A stretch of 64,000 nucleotides of DNA, taken from the NCBI GenBank assembly GCA_000525025.1, contig JCKJ01000001.1:1302001-1366000 (forward strand), read 5' to 3'. The position numbers were made by a program, and so were the translations under genes. The DNA comes from Methylophilaceae bacterium 11. Its GTDB lineage: Bacteria > Pseudomonadota > Gammaproteobacteria > Burkholderiales > Methylophilaceae. The notes below the pieces were generated by a model. The model was given only the letters and a program-made list of their open reading frames with translations, searched no databases and was not told the origin of the DNA. Below, one piece after another: positions 25,393-34,031 of this stretch; the first letter of the stretch is position 1, and each line of letters begins with the position of its first letter.

Positions 25393-27003
25393 ATGCGATT
25401 CATACACAAAAACAAACAAATCGTAGCCATTTTTACGGTGATTGCCATTGGCGTGATATTGGCAATATGGATACTAAGCACTGAAAAACCTAAAGCTATG
25501 GATGAAGAGCACGGGCATACAAATGAAAGCATGTCTTCAGCGCCGGATACCAGACCCCAACATGGTGCGCCGGGACACAACCATGAAAAAGACCATTTGC
25601 CTTTGCCTACAAGTGATAGCGTGCCACACGATGCGCATGAACATCAGGCACAACCGCATGAAATATTAAAGGGGCCACATGGCGGCAAACTCTTTACGCA
25701 AGCAGGCTATGGCTTGGAAGTGACTATTTTTGAACAAAACGTACCACCAGAATTCAGGATATATGCCTATCAAGATGGTCAAGCACTCGCGCCGGAAGCC
25801 TCTACCGTCAGCATTGAATTGGACCGATTGGGGCGTAAGCCAGAAGTGTTTAAGTTTGAGAAAGAGAATGACTACCTCAAAAGTAATGCGGTGGTTAAAG
25901 AGCCACATTCTTTTAAGGTCAATATCACTGCGCAATACAACAACCAACACTATCAGTTTGCTTACGATCAAGTGGAGGCAAGAGTGCAAGTGAGTGATAA
26001 GCAACTTACGTTGAATAGTATCGAGGTGCTGACAGCAGGGCCTGCAAGCATTAAGTCTGTATTAAATTTACTGGGCGAAATCAAGCGCAATGCAGACAAA
26101 AGCGTACAAGTAGTATCACGCGCCAGCGGTATTGTGGAATCGGTCAATGTGAACGCTGGCGACAACGTGCATAAAGGCCAAGTGCTGGCCAGCGTATCTA
26201 GCCAAGCCGTTGCAGATATGCGTAGTGATTTATTTGCAGGACAAAAACGGATGGAGTTAGCGCGTACAACCTACATCAGAGAGAAGCAACTTTGGGAGGA
26301 AAAAGTCTCTGCTCAGCAAGATTATCTGCAAGCGCAGAATGACTTGCATGAGGCAGAAATTACTGTGCAACGCTTACAGCAAAGGCTGGTAGCCATAGGC
26401 GCGAGTGCCAGCAGCAAAGGACTAACACGCTATGATATCCGCTCCCCAATTGATGGTGTGGTGACCAATAAGCAAATCAGCCAAGGTCAAGTAGTCAGTG
26501 AGACAGATGGGCTCTATGAAATTTCAGACCTATCTACCGTGTGGGCCGAGATGGTGATTTATGCCAAAGACATCAACACGGTAAAGGTCGGCCAAACCGT
26601 TACCATTAAAGCAACCGCCTTTGCCGCAGAAACTACGGGCAAGATTGCTTACGTCAGTGCTTTGGTTGGCGAGCAGTCTCGTACTGCGATGGCACGTGTT
26701 GTATTAAATAATGCCAATCGTACTTGGCTACCTGGGTTGCCAGTCAATGTCGTACTTGTTTCCGATGAAGTAAAGGTGCCGCTGGCCGTATCTGTAGAGG
26801 GCATACAAACGTTTCGAGATTGGTCTGTGGTGTTTGGCCGTTATGGTGAATATTTTGAAGCCAGACCTCTGGTGCTCGGTCGGCGAGATGATAAGTACGT
26901 TGAGGTGTTGGAGGGTATGCAAGCGGGCGATAAGTATGCGGCAGGTAACAGCTTTTTGATTAAAGCGGATATTGGTAAGGCAGGGGCTAGTCATGATCAT
27001 TAA
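25393..27003 (+). CDS. czcB: Periplasmic adaptor of the metal efflux pump (CzcB type)
   Basis: A membrane-fusion protein of 536 residues, anchored by an N-terminal TM segment (about 10-30). The next 80 residues are His-rich (DEEHGHTN, HGAPGHNHEKDH, HDAHEHQAQPHE), as expected for metal capture. A domain specific to CzcB-like adaptors comes next (GPHGGKLFTQAGYGLEVTIF), then the barrel-sandwich lipoyl hybrid (VNAGDNVHKGQVLASVSSQA), hairpin and beta-barrel. RBS AGGAG is 7 bases from the ATG. It links CzcA to CzcC. Confidence 0.9.
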   Translation: MRFIHKNKQIVAIFTVIAIGVILAIWILSTEKPKAMDEEHGHTNESMSSAPDTRPQHGAPGHNHEKDHLPLPTSDSVPHDAHEHQAQPHEILKGPHGGKLFTQAGYGLEVTIFEQNVPPEFRIYAYQDGQALAPEASTVSIELDRLGRKPEVFKFEKENDYLKSNAVVKEPHSFKVNITAQYNNQHYQFAYDQVEARVQVSDKQLTLNSIEVLTAGPASIKSVLNLLGEIKRNADKSVQVVSRASGIVESVNVNAGDNVHKGQVLASVSSQAVADMRSDLFAGQKRMELARTTYIREKQLWEEKVSAQQDYLQAQNDLHEAEITVQRLQQRLVAIGASASSKGLTRYDIRSPIDGVVTNKQISQGQVVSETDGLYEISDLSTVWAEMVIYAKDINTVKVGQTVTIKATAFAAETTGKIAYVSALVGEQSRTAMARVVLNNANRTWLPGLPVNVVLVSDEVKVPLAVSVEGIQTFRDWSVVFGRYGEYFEARPLVLGRRDDKYVEVLEGMQAGDKYAAGNSFLIKADIGKAGASHDH

Positions 27004-27050
27004 ATTAGCCACCTTGACGCAAGAAACTAACCAATCGAAGGAGTGCTGCT

Positions 27051-30000
27051 ATGTTTGAAAAGCTGATTCGTTTTGCCATTGATCAGCGTTGGCTCATCAT
27101 GCTGATTGCATTGGCTATCGCCATAGTGGGTTTCTTTAGTTACAAAGCGCTGCCTATTGATGCTGTCCCCGACATTACTAATATTCAAGTGCAAATAAAC
27201 ACCGCAGCCCCTGGCTATGCACCGCTGGAGGCTGAGCAAAGAGTGACCTACCCAATTGAGACAGCAATGGCGGGGTTGCCTAGATTAGAACAAACGCGTT
27301 CAGTTTCACGCTTTGGCTTATCGCAAGTCACCGTTGTGTTTGAAGAGGGTATGGATATTTACTTTGCACGCCAACTCGTCAACGAGCGGATACAACAGGC
27401 GAAAGAGAAGTTGCCCGCTGGTATTTTGCCTGTAATGGGGCCCACGTCGACTGGCCTTGGTGAAATATTTATGTGGACGGTTGAAGCGAAAGAGGGTGCT
27501 TTAAAAGCAGATGGCACACCGTATACGCCTATGGATTTACGTGAAATTCAAGACTGGATTATTAAGCCGCAATTGCGCAATGTGCCCGGCGTCAATGAAA
27601 TCAATACGGTCGGCGGTTTCGTCAAGCAATACCAAGTGGCACCTTACACAGACCGTTTAATGGCCAGAGGGTTGACACTGAATCACTTGGTGGCGGCACT
27701 GGAAAATAACAATGCCAATATTGGCGCAGGGTATATCGAAAAATCAGGTGAGCAGTACTTGATTCGTGTGCCTGGCCAAGTCAGCAGTTTAGAAGACATT
27801 GGTAACATTGTGGTGGATACGCAAGCAGGTGTTCCGGTACGTATCCAAGATGTGGCTGACGTGGTGATTGGAAGTGAGTTACGCAATGGCGCTGCCACTG
27901 AAAATGGCCAAGAAGTAGTGTTAGGTACGGTGTTTATGCTCACAGGGGAAAACAGCCGCAAAGTATCTGCCGCTGTAGATGCCAGACTCACGCAAATCAA
28001 CCAAACCTTACCAATGGGGATTGTTGCAAAAACAGTTTATGACCGCACGACTTTGATCGATAAAGCGATTAATACCGTCAAAACCAACCTATTGGAAGGC
28101 GCGTTATTGGTGATTGTGGTGCTGTTTATTTTTCTAGGTAATATGCGTGCAGCCGTGATTACCATGCTCGTCATCCCACTGGCCATGCTCTTTACATTCA
28201 CTGGTATGGCGGCAGGCAAGGTCAGTGCAAACTTGATGAGTTTAGGCGCATTGGACTTCGGCATTATCATCGATGGTGCGGTGGTGATTGTAGAAAACTG
28301 CATGCGACGGCTTGCGCATGCGCAAACCAGTTTGGGCCGCCCACTGACTAAGCAAGAGCGCTTTGCCGAGGTATTTACTGCTGCGCAAGAAGCCAGAAAA
28401 CCATTGGTGTACGGCCAGCTGATTATTATGGCCGTGTACTTGCCCATCTTTGCACTGACGGGCATAGAGGGCAAGATGTTCCATCCGATGGCATTTACGG
28501 TCGTCATTGCATTGATTGGTGCGATGCTGCTTTCAGTGACGTTTATCCCGGCAGCCGTTGCCATTTTTATCACGGGTAAAGTCGAAGAAAAAGAGCAGGT
28601 GCTGATTCGCTGGTCTAAAAAGCGTTACTTAACGTTGTTGACATGGGCAATGGTCAATAAGGCCTTGGTGCTGACAATCGCTGTGGTATCCGTGCTATTA
28701 AGTGGCTTGTTAGCCAGCCGCATGGGCAGCGAGTTTATCCCCAGTTTAAATGAAGGCGATATTGCGTTACATGCACTGCGTATCCCGGGCACCAGCCTGA
28801 CACAAGCTGTTGAAATGCAAAAGGAACTGGAGCACACGATTAAAGGCTTCCCGCAAGTGGATCGCATATTTGCCAAATTAGGTACTGCAGAAATCGCCAC
28901 TGACCCAATGCCACCGAGCGTTGCAGATAACTTTATTATGCTCAAGCCCACATCAGAATGGCCTGACCCTAGCTTGACCAAAAGCGCGCTGATTGCACAA
29001 ATGCAAGAAGCTGTGCAACAGGTGCCTGGCAATAACTATGAGTTTACGCAACCCATTCAAATGCGTTTTAATGAGCTGATATCAGGCGTGCGCAGCGATG
29101 TAGCCGTCAAAGTGTATGGTGATGATATGCAAGTGATGCATGCGACAGCAGAAGAAATTTCCAAAGTGTTATCTAGTATTCAAGGTGGTGAAGATGTCAA
29201 AGTGGAGCAGACAACGGGCCTGCCCATGCTAACCGTGAATATTGACCGCCAAAAGATTGCAAGGTTGGGGGTCAATATTGCGGACGTACAAGATGCCATC
29301 TCTATTGCAATGAATGGTCGCGAAGCCGGCACCCTATTTCAGGGGGATAGGCGATTTGAAATTGTGGTTCGACTACCAGAAGAGGCTAGGGCGGATATAG
29401 AAGCGTTCAAACGGCTACCGATTAACATCAACGGCAAAACGGAGACACCTGTTTACTTGCAGCTTGGCGAGGTAGCCAGTATTGACATTGCGCCTGGTGC
29501 AAACCAATTTAGTCGCGAAAATGGAAAACGTAATGTGGTGATTACCGCCAATGTGCGTGACCGCGACATTGGCTCTTACGTGGCAGAGGCACAGCAACGT
29601 GTGCAGCAGGAAATAAAAATCCCCACGGGATATTGGATGCACTGGGGCGGGACTTTTGAGCAATTGCAGTCTGCAAGCCAGCGCTTGCAAGTGGTAGTGC
29701 CGTTGGCATTGTTATTGGTATTTGTATTGCTTTATGCCATGTTTAATAACTTTAGAGATGGCCTGATTGTATTTACCGGTATTCCATTTGCGCTTACAGG
29801 CGGTGTGCTTATGCTGTGGTTAAGAGATATTCCCCTATCCATTTCTGCCGGCGTTGGTTTTATTGCCTTATCTGGCGTGGCGGTACTGAATGGCTTAGTC
29901 ATGATCAGTTTTATTCGCCAGTTATTAGCAGAAGGGAAATCACTAGACACGGCCATCGAAGAGGGTAGCTTGAGTCGTTTAAGGCCTATTTTAATTACGG

Positions 30001-30182
30001 CGCTGGTAGCGTCACTCGGCTTTATCCCGATGGCGATTGCGACCGGAACGGGTGCCGAAGTGCAAAGGCCGCTGGCAACTGTCGTCATAGGCGGTATATG
30101 GTCTTCCACATTACTGACGCTGTTAGTGCTACCTTTACTTTATCGATTGGTTTACCACCGAAGTAAACTTAATTTTAGCTAG
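27051..30182 (+). CDS. czcA: Heavy-metal RND efflux permease (CzcA type)
   Basis: The proton-driven inner membrane pump, 1043 residues, normal for the family. It has 12 TM segments in two halves and two large periplasmic loops. The TM4 motif DFGIIIDGAVVIVEN fits the HME class exporting divalent cations (Co, Zn, Cd), not the Cu/Ag CusA class. It opens FEKLIRFAIDQRWLIMLIAL. RBS GAAGGAG precedes the ATG. The gene ends by overlapping the convergent diguanylate cyclase gene by 8 bases. The precise metal cannot be read from the sequence. Confidence 0.92.
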   Translation: MFEKLIRFAIDQRWLIMLIALAIAIVGFFSYKALPIDAVPDITNIQVQINTAAPGYAPLEAEQRVTYPIETAMAGLPRLEQTRSVSRFGLSQVTVVFEEGMDIYFARQLVNERIQQAKEKLPAGILPVMGPTSTGLGEIFMWTVEAKEGALKADGTPYTPMDLREIQDWIIKPQLRNVPGVNEINTVGGFVKQYQVAPYTDRLMARGLTLNHLVAALENNNANIGAGYIEKSGEQYLIRVPGQVSSLEDIGNIVVDTQAGVPVRIQDVADVVIGSELRNGAATENGQEVVLGTVFMLTGENSRKVSAAVDARLTQINQTLPMGIVAKTVYDRTTLIDKAINTVKTNLLEGALLVIVVLFIFLGNMRAAVITMLVIPLAMLFTFTGMAAGKVSANLMSLGALDFGIIIDGAVVIVENCMRRLAHAQTSLGRPLTKQERFAEVFTAAQEARKPLVYGQLIIMAVYLPIFALTGIEGKMFHPMAFTVVIALIGAMLLSVTFIPAAVAIFITGKVEEKEQVLIRWSKKRYLTLLTWAMVNKALVLTIAVVSVLLSGLLASRMGSEFIPSLNEGDIALHALRIPGTSLTQAVEMQKELEHTIKGFPQVDRIFAKLGTAEIATDPMPPSVADNFIMLKPTSEWPDPSLTKSALIAQMQEAVQQVPGNNYEFTQPIQMRFNELISGVRSDVAVKVYGDDMQVMHATAEEISKVLSSIQGGEDVKVEQTTGLPMLTVNIDRQKIARLGVNIADVQDAISIAMNGREAGTLFQGDRRFEIVVRLPEEARADIEAFKRLPININGKTETPVYLQLGEVASIDIAPGANQFSRENGKRNVVITANVRDRDIGSYVAEAQQRVQQEIKIPTGYWMHWGGTFEQLQSASQRLQVVVPLALLLVFVLLYAMFNNFRDGLIVFTGIPFALTGGVLMLWLRDIPLSISAGVGFIALSGVAVLNGLVMISFIRQLLAEGKSLDTAIEEGSLSRLRPILITALVASLGFIPMAIATGTGAEVQRPLATVVIGGIWSSTLLTLLVLPLLYRLVYHRSKLNFS

Positions 30183-31140
30183 GCTGGGGAGTGAGCGCTG
30201 TGATGGCTGGAAATATTTGGTTTCTCCCTAAAGTTTTGGCCTGGTACAAGCGCATATCAGATTCATGCCATAGCTTTTCAAAGTTTTGTGCTACTTCTGT
30301 GGAACTGGCTATACCAATGGAAACTGTCAGTGCAATCGGGGTGTCGTGTAACAACCTAAAGGAATATTCCTGAACTGCTAGCCTTAATCGTTCGGCAATC
30401 GCTAGCGCAGCTTCTAAATCTGTTTCTGGTAATAGCACGGCAAACTCCTCACCACCGATACGCCCAACCAAATCATGCTCACGTAATATGTATTGCATTA
30501 CTTGGCTTAATTGTTTTAATACGTTATCGCCTGATAGGTGTCCGTATTGGTCATTCACCGCTTTAAAATGGTCTATGTCTAGCATAAACAGTGATAGTGG
30601 ATATTGATAACGTTTAGCACGCGCTAATTCCAAATGGGCTTGCTTCATCAAAAAACGTCGATTAGCCAGCCCGGTCAGATCATCATGGTTGGCTTGCTGT
30701 GATAGCTTGTCGATTAAATCAAGACGATCTGTCACATCACGCGCAATACCAACAAACTCAATTAATTCACCCTGTGCGTTAGTTAAGCCTTTTCCCGTCC
30801 ATTCCAAACGGCGTATACCTCGCGCAGTATTCTCTCGATGTGTAAAGTTGACCGCATAAGGGGGAGTGAATAATTGATTAAAAAACACATCAACCATGGC
30901 TCGATCATCTTCTACTACATCCTCTGAGTAGTGCCGTCCTAGCAAGTTGTTAGCTTCAATACCGTATAGTGCACAAAATGCAGGATTCACATAGGTGTAA
31001 TGGCCGCTTAAACTCACTTTGATAATGAGGTCTAAGCTATTTTCAACCATGCAACGAAAATCATGTGCTTGCTGACGGGGGGTGGGGTGTGCAGAGGAGG
31101 CTGTTGCTGTTTGATGATTTTCCATCTTGGGTAGATCCAT
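30175..31140 (-). CDS. Diguanylate cyclase with PAS sensor domain
   Basis: It makes c-di-GMP from GTP. The protein has 321 residues, no signal peptide and no TM segments, so it is cytosolic. A PAS domain (about 25-140, SLDLIIKVSLSGHYTYVNPA, with FVGIARDVTDR at its end) is followed by a GGDEF domain (about 155-315). The active motif is GGEEF and an I-site REHD lies five residues before it, so product inhibition is likely. The PAS ligand is unknown. Its 3' end overlaps that of czcA by 8 bases. Confidence 0.92.
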   Translation of the reverse strand: MDLPKMENHQTATASSAHPTPRQQAHDFRCMVENSLDLIIKVSLSGHYTYVNPAFCALYGIEANNLLGRHYSEDVVEDDRAMVDVFFNQLFTPPYAVNFTHRENTARGIRRLEWTGKGLTNAQGELIEFVGIARDVTDRLDLIDKLSQQANHDDLTGLANRRFLMKQAHLELARAKRYQYPLSLFMLDIDHFKAVNDQYGHLSGDNVLKQLSQVMQYILREHDLVGRIGGEEFAVLLPETDLEAALAIAERLRLAVQEYSFRLLHDTPIALTVSIGIASSTEVAQNFEKLWHESDMRLYQAKTLGRNQIFPAITALTPQPS

Positions 31141-31290
31141 ATTTCTTCATGTTGTTGGTAAATATCGGCAAGCTTAGCCTATATCTTAAGCCCAACTCAT
31201 GGTATCAAACTTGTATGTGTAGCTTATTTCAGCAATATCAATCAATTTCAATTTGATATTTGCTTTATATTGCAAGTATGAATATCTGGC

Positions 31291-31317
31291 AAAAAAGCCC
31301 TGCGAAAAGGGCTTTTC
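31291..31317 (-). terminator. Intrinsic terminator of the HU gene
   Basis: On the minus strand AAAAGCCC pairs with GGGCTTTT and the stem ends in T residues. It begins about 15 bases after the HU stop codon. Confidence 0.85.
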
Positions 31318-31331
31318 AACCTGTATAATGC

Positions 31332-31631
31332 TTATTTATTAACTGCAGATTTAAGTGAAGCACCTACTGAAAAGCTTACGCGGTTACTTGCAGCAATTTT
31401 CAATGTTTCGCCATTTGCAGGATTACGGCCATCGTAAGCAGGTTTATGCGTTACTTTGAATTTACCGAAGCCGATGATGTTCACATCATTGCCTTTTGCT
31501 AAGGCATCAGTAATCACAGCCAACACATCGTTTAACGCTTCTTGAGCCTCTTTTTTGTTGCGGCCATTGGTTGCCAATAAGTCCACTAATTCTGATTTTC
31601 CAATAATTACTTTTTTTTCTGTTGTAGCCAT
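31332..31631 (-). CDS. hup: HU-family DNA-binding protein
   Basis: A 99-residue nucleoid protein of the HU/IHF family. It opens MATTEKKVIIGKSELVDLLA and carries the typical arm and saddle (NIIGFGKFKVTHKPAYDGRN, NPANGETLKIAASNRVSFSV). The start at 31631 is set by GAGGAAAT nine bases upstream and by family length; the frame stays open further upstream, but that sequence is not HU-like. It is a single gene divergent from the next one. Confidence 0.95.
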   Translation of the reverse strand: MATTEKKVIIGKSELVDLLATNGRNKKEAQEALNDVLAVITDALAKGNDVNIIGFGKFKVTHKPAYDGRNPANGETLKIAASNRVSFSVGASLKSAVNK

Positions 31632-31789
31632 CTGTATTTCCTCTACTTGGTAGTTAGTCGTATGAAACCCTATCAAACGGGGTGATGCGACAATAAAGCA
31701 CAAGTTAGTTAAGGTCAAATAGAAAACTGCATAACAGGGCGCATTTACATAGTTTGCGCATTTATTTACACATTTAAGGAGCATTTCCC

Positions 31790-32326
31790 GTGACCAACGC
31801 ACAACGCAGAGCGCTAGCCAGAATGGCTGAATTGAACTCAGCAAGTAACGGCAGCAAGCCTGCGCCAACCCTCAGTAGTGCGTTTAGCCCACATGCACTG
31901 GGCGCGTATTATGTTATTTCGGTGGCAACGGTTGGCAAAATCATCAATTTACTAGCCAATGAAATCGAACCGCCCGTTTATACGTATGGAATTACCACCA
32001 TTCACTTTGAACGGGATGCGGATACCGGCCAATGGTTCTGGTTTGATGGTAAGGAAAAGTTATCCCCACGCAAAAACCAGAGCAACTGGCGCTTAGGTAG
32101 CAAGATAATATATGACACGCGCGAAGCTGCAGAAGCTGAACTTCAGCGAGTGATGGCAAAAAACGGTGACCGCGTAACCAAAGTACATGATTTGCCAGAT
32201 GATTTAACGCAATTGAAAAAAATCCGTAGTGCAAATCATCCAGACCGCAACAATCCTGATTCCGACCATGATCTCTATCAAGCAGTGGTCGAGAAAATTG
32301 ACAGAATGCGTTTGGCGAGTGTTTGA
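31790..32326 (+). CDS. Uncharacterised protein with a J-domain-like C-terminus
   Basis: A cytosolic 178-residue protein starting at GTG 31790, with AAGGAG 9 bases upstream. The middle is an unknown aromatic-rich segment (TIHFERDADTGQWFWFDGKE). The C-terminal 35 residues (LKKIRSANHPDRNNPDSDHD and following) resemble the HPD loop and third helix of a J-domain; the first helices are not obvious. HPD is the motif that stimulates DnaK, so chaperone co-action is possible. I do not recognise a named family. Confidence 0.6.
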   Translation: MTNAQRRALARMAELNSASNGSKPAPTLSSAFSPHALGAYYVISVATVGKIINLLANEIEPPVYTYGITTIHFERDADTGQWFWFDGKEKLSPRKNQSNWRLGSKIIYDTREAAEAELQRVMAKNGDRVTKVHDLPDDLTQLKKIRSANHPDRNNPDSDHDLYQAVVEKIDRMRLASV

Positions 32327-32420
32327 AGCGTGTAGTGAATGTCATCTATATCCTATCCGGCAGAATCCCCTAAGCAGACCTAACAATGACTTCCTCCATC
32401 ACTAAACCAACCAACTTAAA

Positions 32421-33551
32421 TTAAAAATTAAAAATCACTGCTGTAGTCGCGGTTAGACTTTCATCAGAAAGCCCGTCATTATCTTCAAAGATTTTGTCCT
32501 GACTGTGAAATTTCCTCAGCTCTGCTCTAATCGCAATATTATTGGATAGCCTGTAATCAAGATTAGTTGAATAGCTGAATGTTCTAAAGCCATTAGGTGT
32601 GTCAGTGGTGACAATCACACCATCTTTGTCTTGGTAATATTCTGCTCTTACAGCCAGACTCAACTTATCCGAGTAGGTATATTTTGCAATCACAATAGGC
32701 GTCAACCACACGTTGTAGCGTTTGCTGTTTCTCTCAGTTTGCTCAGCACCAATATCAAACCCTGTAATGAGACCCCATCGATCATTTAATTGATATTGGC
32801 CATAAAAATTGTGGAAATAACGCATTCTTCTATCGTTATCTGACTTATCGTTACCAATGAATGAACTGCTATTAAGGGTAATGTTTGCGTTGGGTTTGTA
32901 AGTGAGTTGATGGCCGATTGCTGGTGTTGTATTGCCATCTGGCCTTTGAATGCGTTGCCAGCCATTCAATACTAAGCCACTGGCATACCATTTGCCATCG
33001 TCTGAGGTATAAGAAAGCCTTACGCCTGTTTCAAAATAAGGCGAGTTATCCGCCAGCATGCTTCTGGTCAGCGTCCAATTGTCTAAGCCAATGGCACTTT
33101 CAAATCCAATGTGTGAGGGCATCACACCTGCATCCAGCCACACGTTATCAGTAAGCTTTAACCCAACATTCGCTTCGAATATCTTTTGTAAGTCTCTAGG
33201 CTCTAATGCGTAATTAGCGCGCATGTAAGTGCCTGAACCTAAAGCCAAATTGGCTCGCATGCGCTCAGTATTTACACTCGCTTTAATAAGCCCTAGATTA
33301 ATACTGGGTTTGTCTGTGACATTGTGGCTATAAGTAAAGCCAGGCCGAATATCACCTGTTGGGCGATTAAAATCATGCAGATAGTAGGTTTCCAGATAAC
33401 CACTTATACGAACATCAATAGGTGCTTGTTGAGTGGCGCCTTGAAATTGCGGCGTTTGTATTGCCCCATCCTCTTCACTGGCTTGCGCTATCGTGTGGTA
33501 AGTGCAGCTGACTATGCCAATCATGACGCTAATTTTTGTTAACAGTTTCAT
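32421..33551 (-). CDS. OmpL-like outer membrane beta-barrel porin (BBP2 type), Kdp-associated
   Basis: A 376-residue barrel protein with an N-terminal signal (MKLLTKISVMIGIVSCTYHT, cut near AQA-SEE) and alternating beta strands ending in VIFNF. Segments such as VRISGYLETYYLHDFNRP and PSHIGFESAIGLDNWTLTRS match the bbp2/OmpL-like porins often found in Kdp loci. It is divergent from kdpF across a 290-bp promoter region, so it probably serves ion passage under the same conditions. ATG 33551 is chosen (AAGGGA 11 bases upstream); TTG 33560 is possible. Confidence 0.82.
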   Translation of the reverse strand: MKLLTKISVMIGIVSCTYHTIAQASEEDGAIQTPQFQGATQQAPIDVRISGYLETYYLHDFNRPTGDIRPGFTYSHNVTDKPSINLGLIKASVNTERMRANLALGSGTYMRANYALEPRDLQKIFEANVGLKLTDNVWLDAGVMPSHIGFESAIGLDNWTLTRSMLADNSPYFETGVRLSYTSDDGKWYASGLVLNGWQRIQRPDGNTTPAIGHQLTYKPNANITLNSSSFIGNDKSDNDRRMRYFHNFYGQYQLNDRWGLITGFDIGAEQTERNSKRYNVWLTPIVIAKYTYSDKLSLAVRAEYYQDKDGVIVTTDTPNGFRTFSYSTNLDYRLSNNIAIRAELRKFHSQDKIFEDNDGLSDESLTATTAVIFNF

Positions 33552-33756
33552 ACTTTCCAAAATCCCTTTTGTTTAACTTTCATGCTAGCAATGGTGCTGA
33601 TTCAGAGCACTTGCAATGCATGCGTAGCTTATCTTGTCAGGTGTTAAACAGTTGTAAAACTATGGTGACTCGATATAAAAAAACTGTAAATATCGAGCAC
33701 TACTGCATTGGTTGGTGTGCAATACATTGCAATCAGTCAGTGCGCTACATTTAATC

Positions 33757-33780
33757 TTTACACTTTTTTTACACCACTGC
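33757..33780 (+). promoter_or_regulatory. KdpE-box upstream of the kdp operon
   Basis: TTTACAC-TTTT-TTTACACC is a direct repeat of TTTACAC on a T-rich bridge, followed by ACTGC. From memory, the Escherichia coli KdpE site reads TTTATAC-TTTT-TTTACACC, a one-base difference. It is 96 bases before the small ORF and 185 before kdpF, and a KdpDE pair is encoded downstream. I did not find a convincing -35/-10 pair after it. Confidence 0.75.
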
Positions 33781-33852
33781 GCAGACTTATTACGACATTT
33801 TTACTGCGCGAAGCCTACCATTCGCTCATCACAAACTTCATCACATAATCAA

Positions 33853-33945
33853 ATGTATTTTTACAACGCTCTCTTGATTTGTATTTATCTCATTTGTTGT
33901 TATGGGGTGATCTATTTATTGTTGAATTGGGTGGATGAAAAATGA
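33853..33945 (+). CDS. Small single-span membrane protein overlapping kdpF
   Basis: An ORF of 30 residues starting MYFYNALLICIYLICCYGVI: one hydrophobic segment followed by the short charged end NWVDEK. Its stop codon overlaps the kdpF start as ATGA, the classic coupling arrangement. Short one-helix proteins of this layout occur before kdpF in other genomes as I recall, usually unnamed. It has no strong ribosome binding site. It would lie just inside the transcript made from the KdpE-box promoter. Confidence 0.5.
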   Translation: MYFYNALLICIYLICCYGVIYLLLNWVDEK

Positions 33946-34031
33946 ATGTCATGCTTTGGGTCAGTGGTGCATTGGCTTTGCTTGTGCTGATTTACTTGTT
34001 ATACGTATTGTTTAATCCGGAGAACTTCTAA
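33942..34031 (+). CDS. kdpF: Potassium-transporting ATPase small subunit KdpF
   Basis: A 29-residue single-TM peptide (opening [20 protein letters not shown], ending LFNPENF), which stabilises the KdpFABC complex in the inner membrane. The stop codon shares one base with the kdpA start (TAATG). Length and sequence are normal for KdpF. Confidence 0.9.
   Translation: MNVMLWVSGALALLVLIYLLYVLFNPENF

Noticed and set aside
28037-28573. A 178-codon minus-strand open frame inside czcA
   Set aside because: It lies fully antisense to the conserved CzcA TM region and shows no family features.
33712-33852. N-terminal extension of the small ORF before kdpF
   Set aside because: The region contains the KdpE box and probably the promoter, so it would not be transcribed as coding sequence; only the last 30 codons look like a protein.
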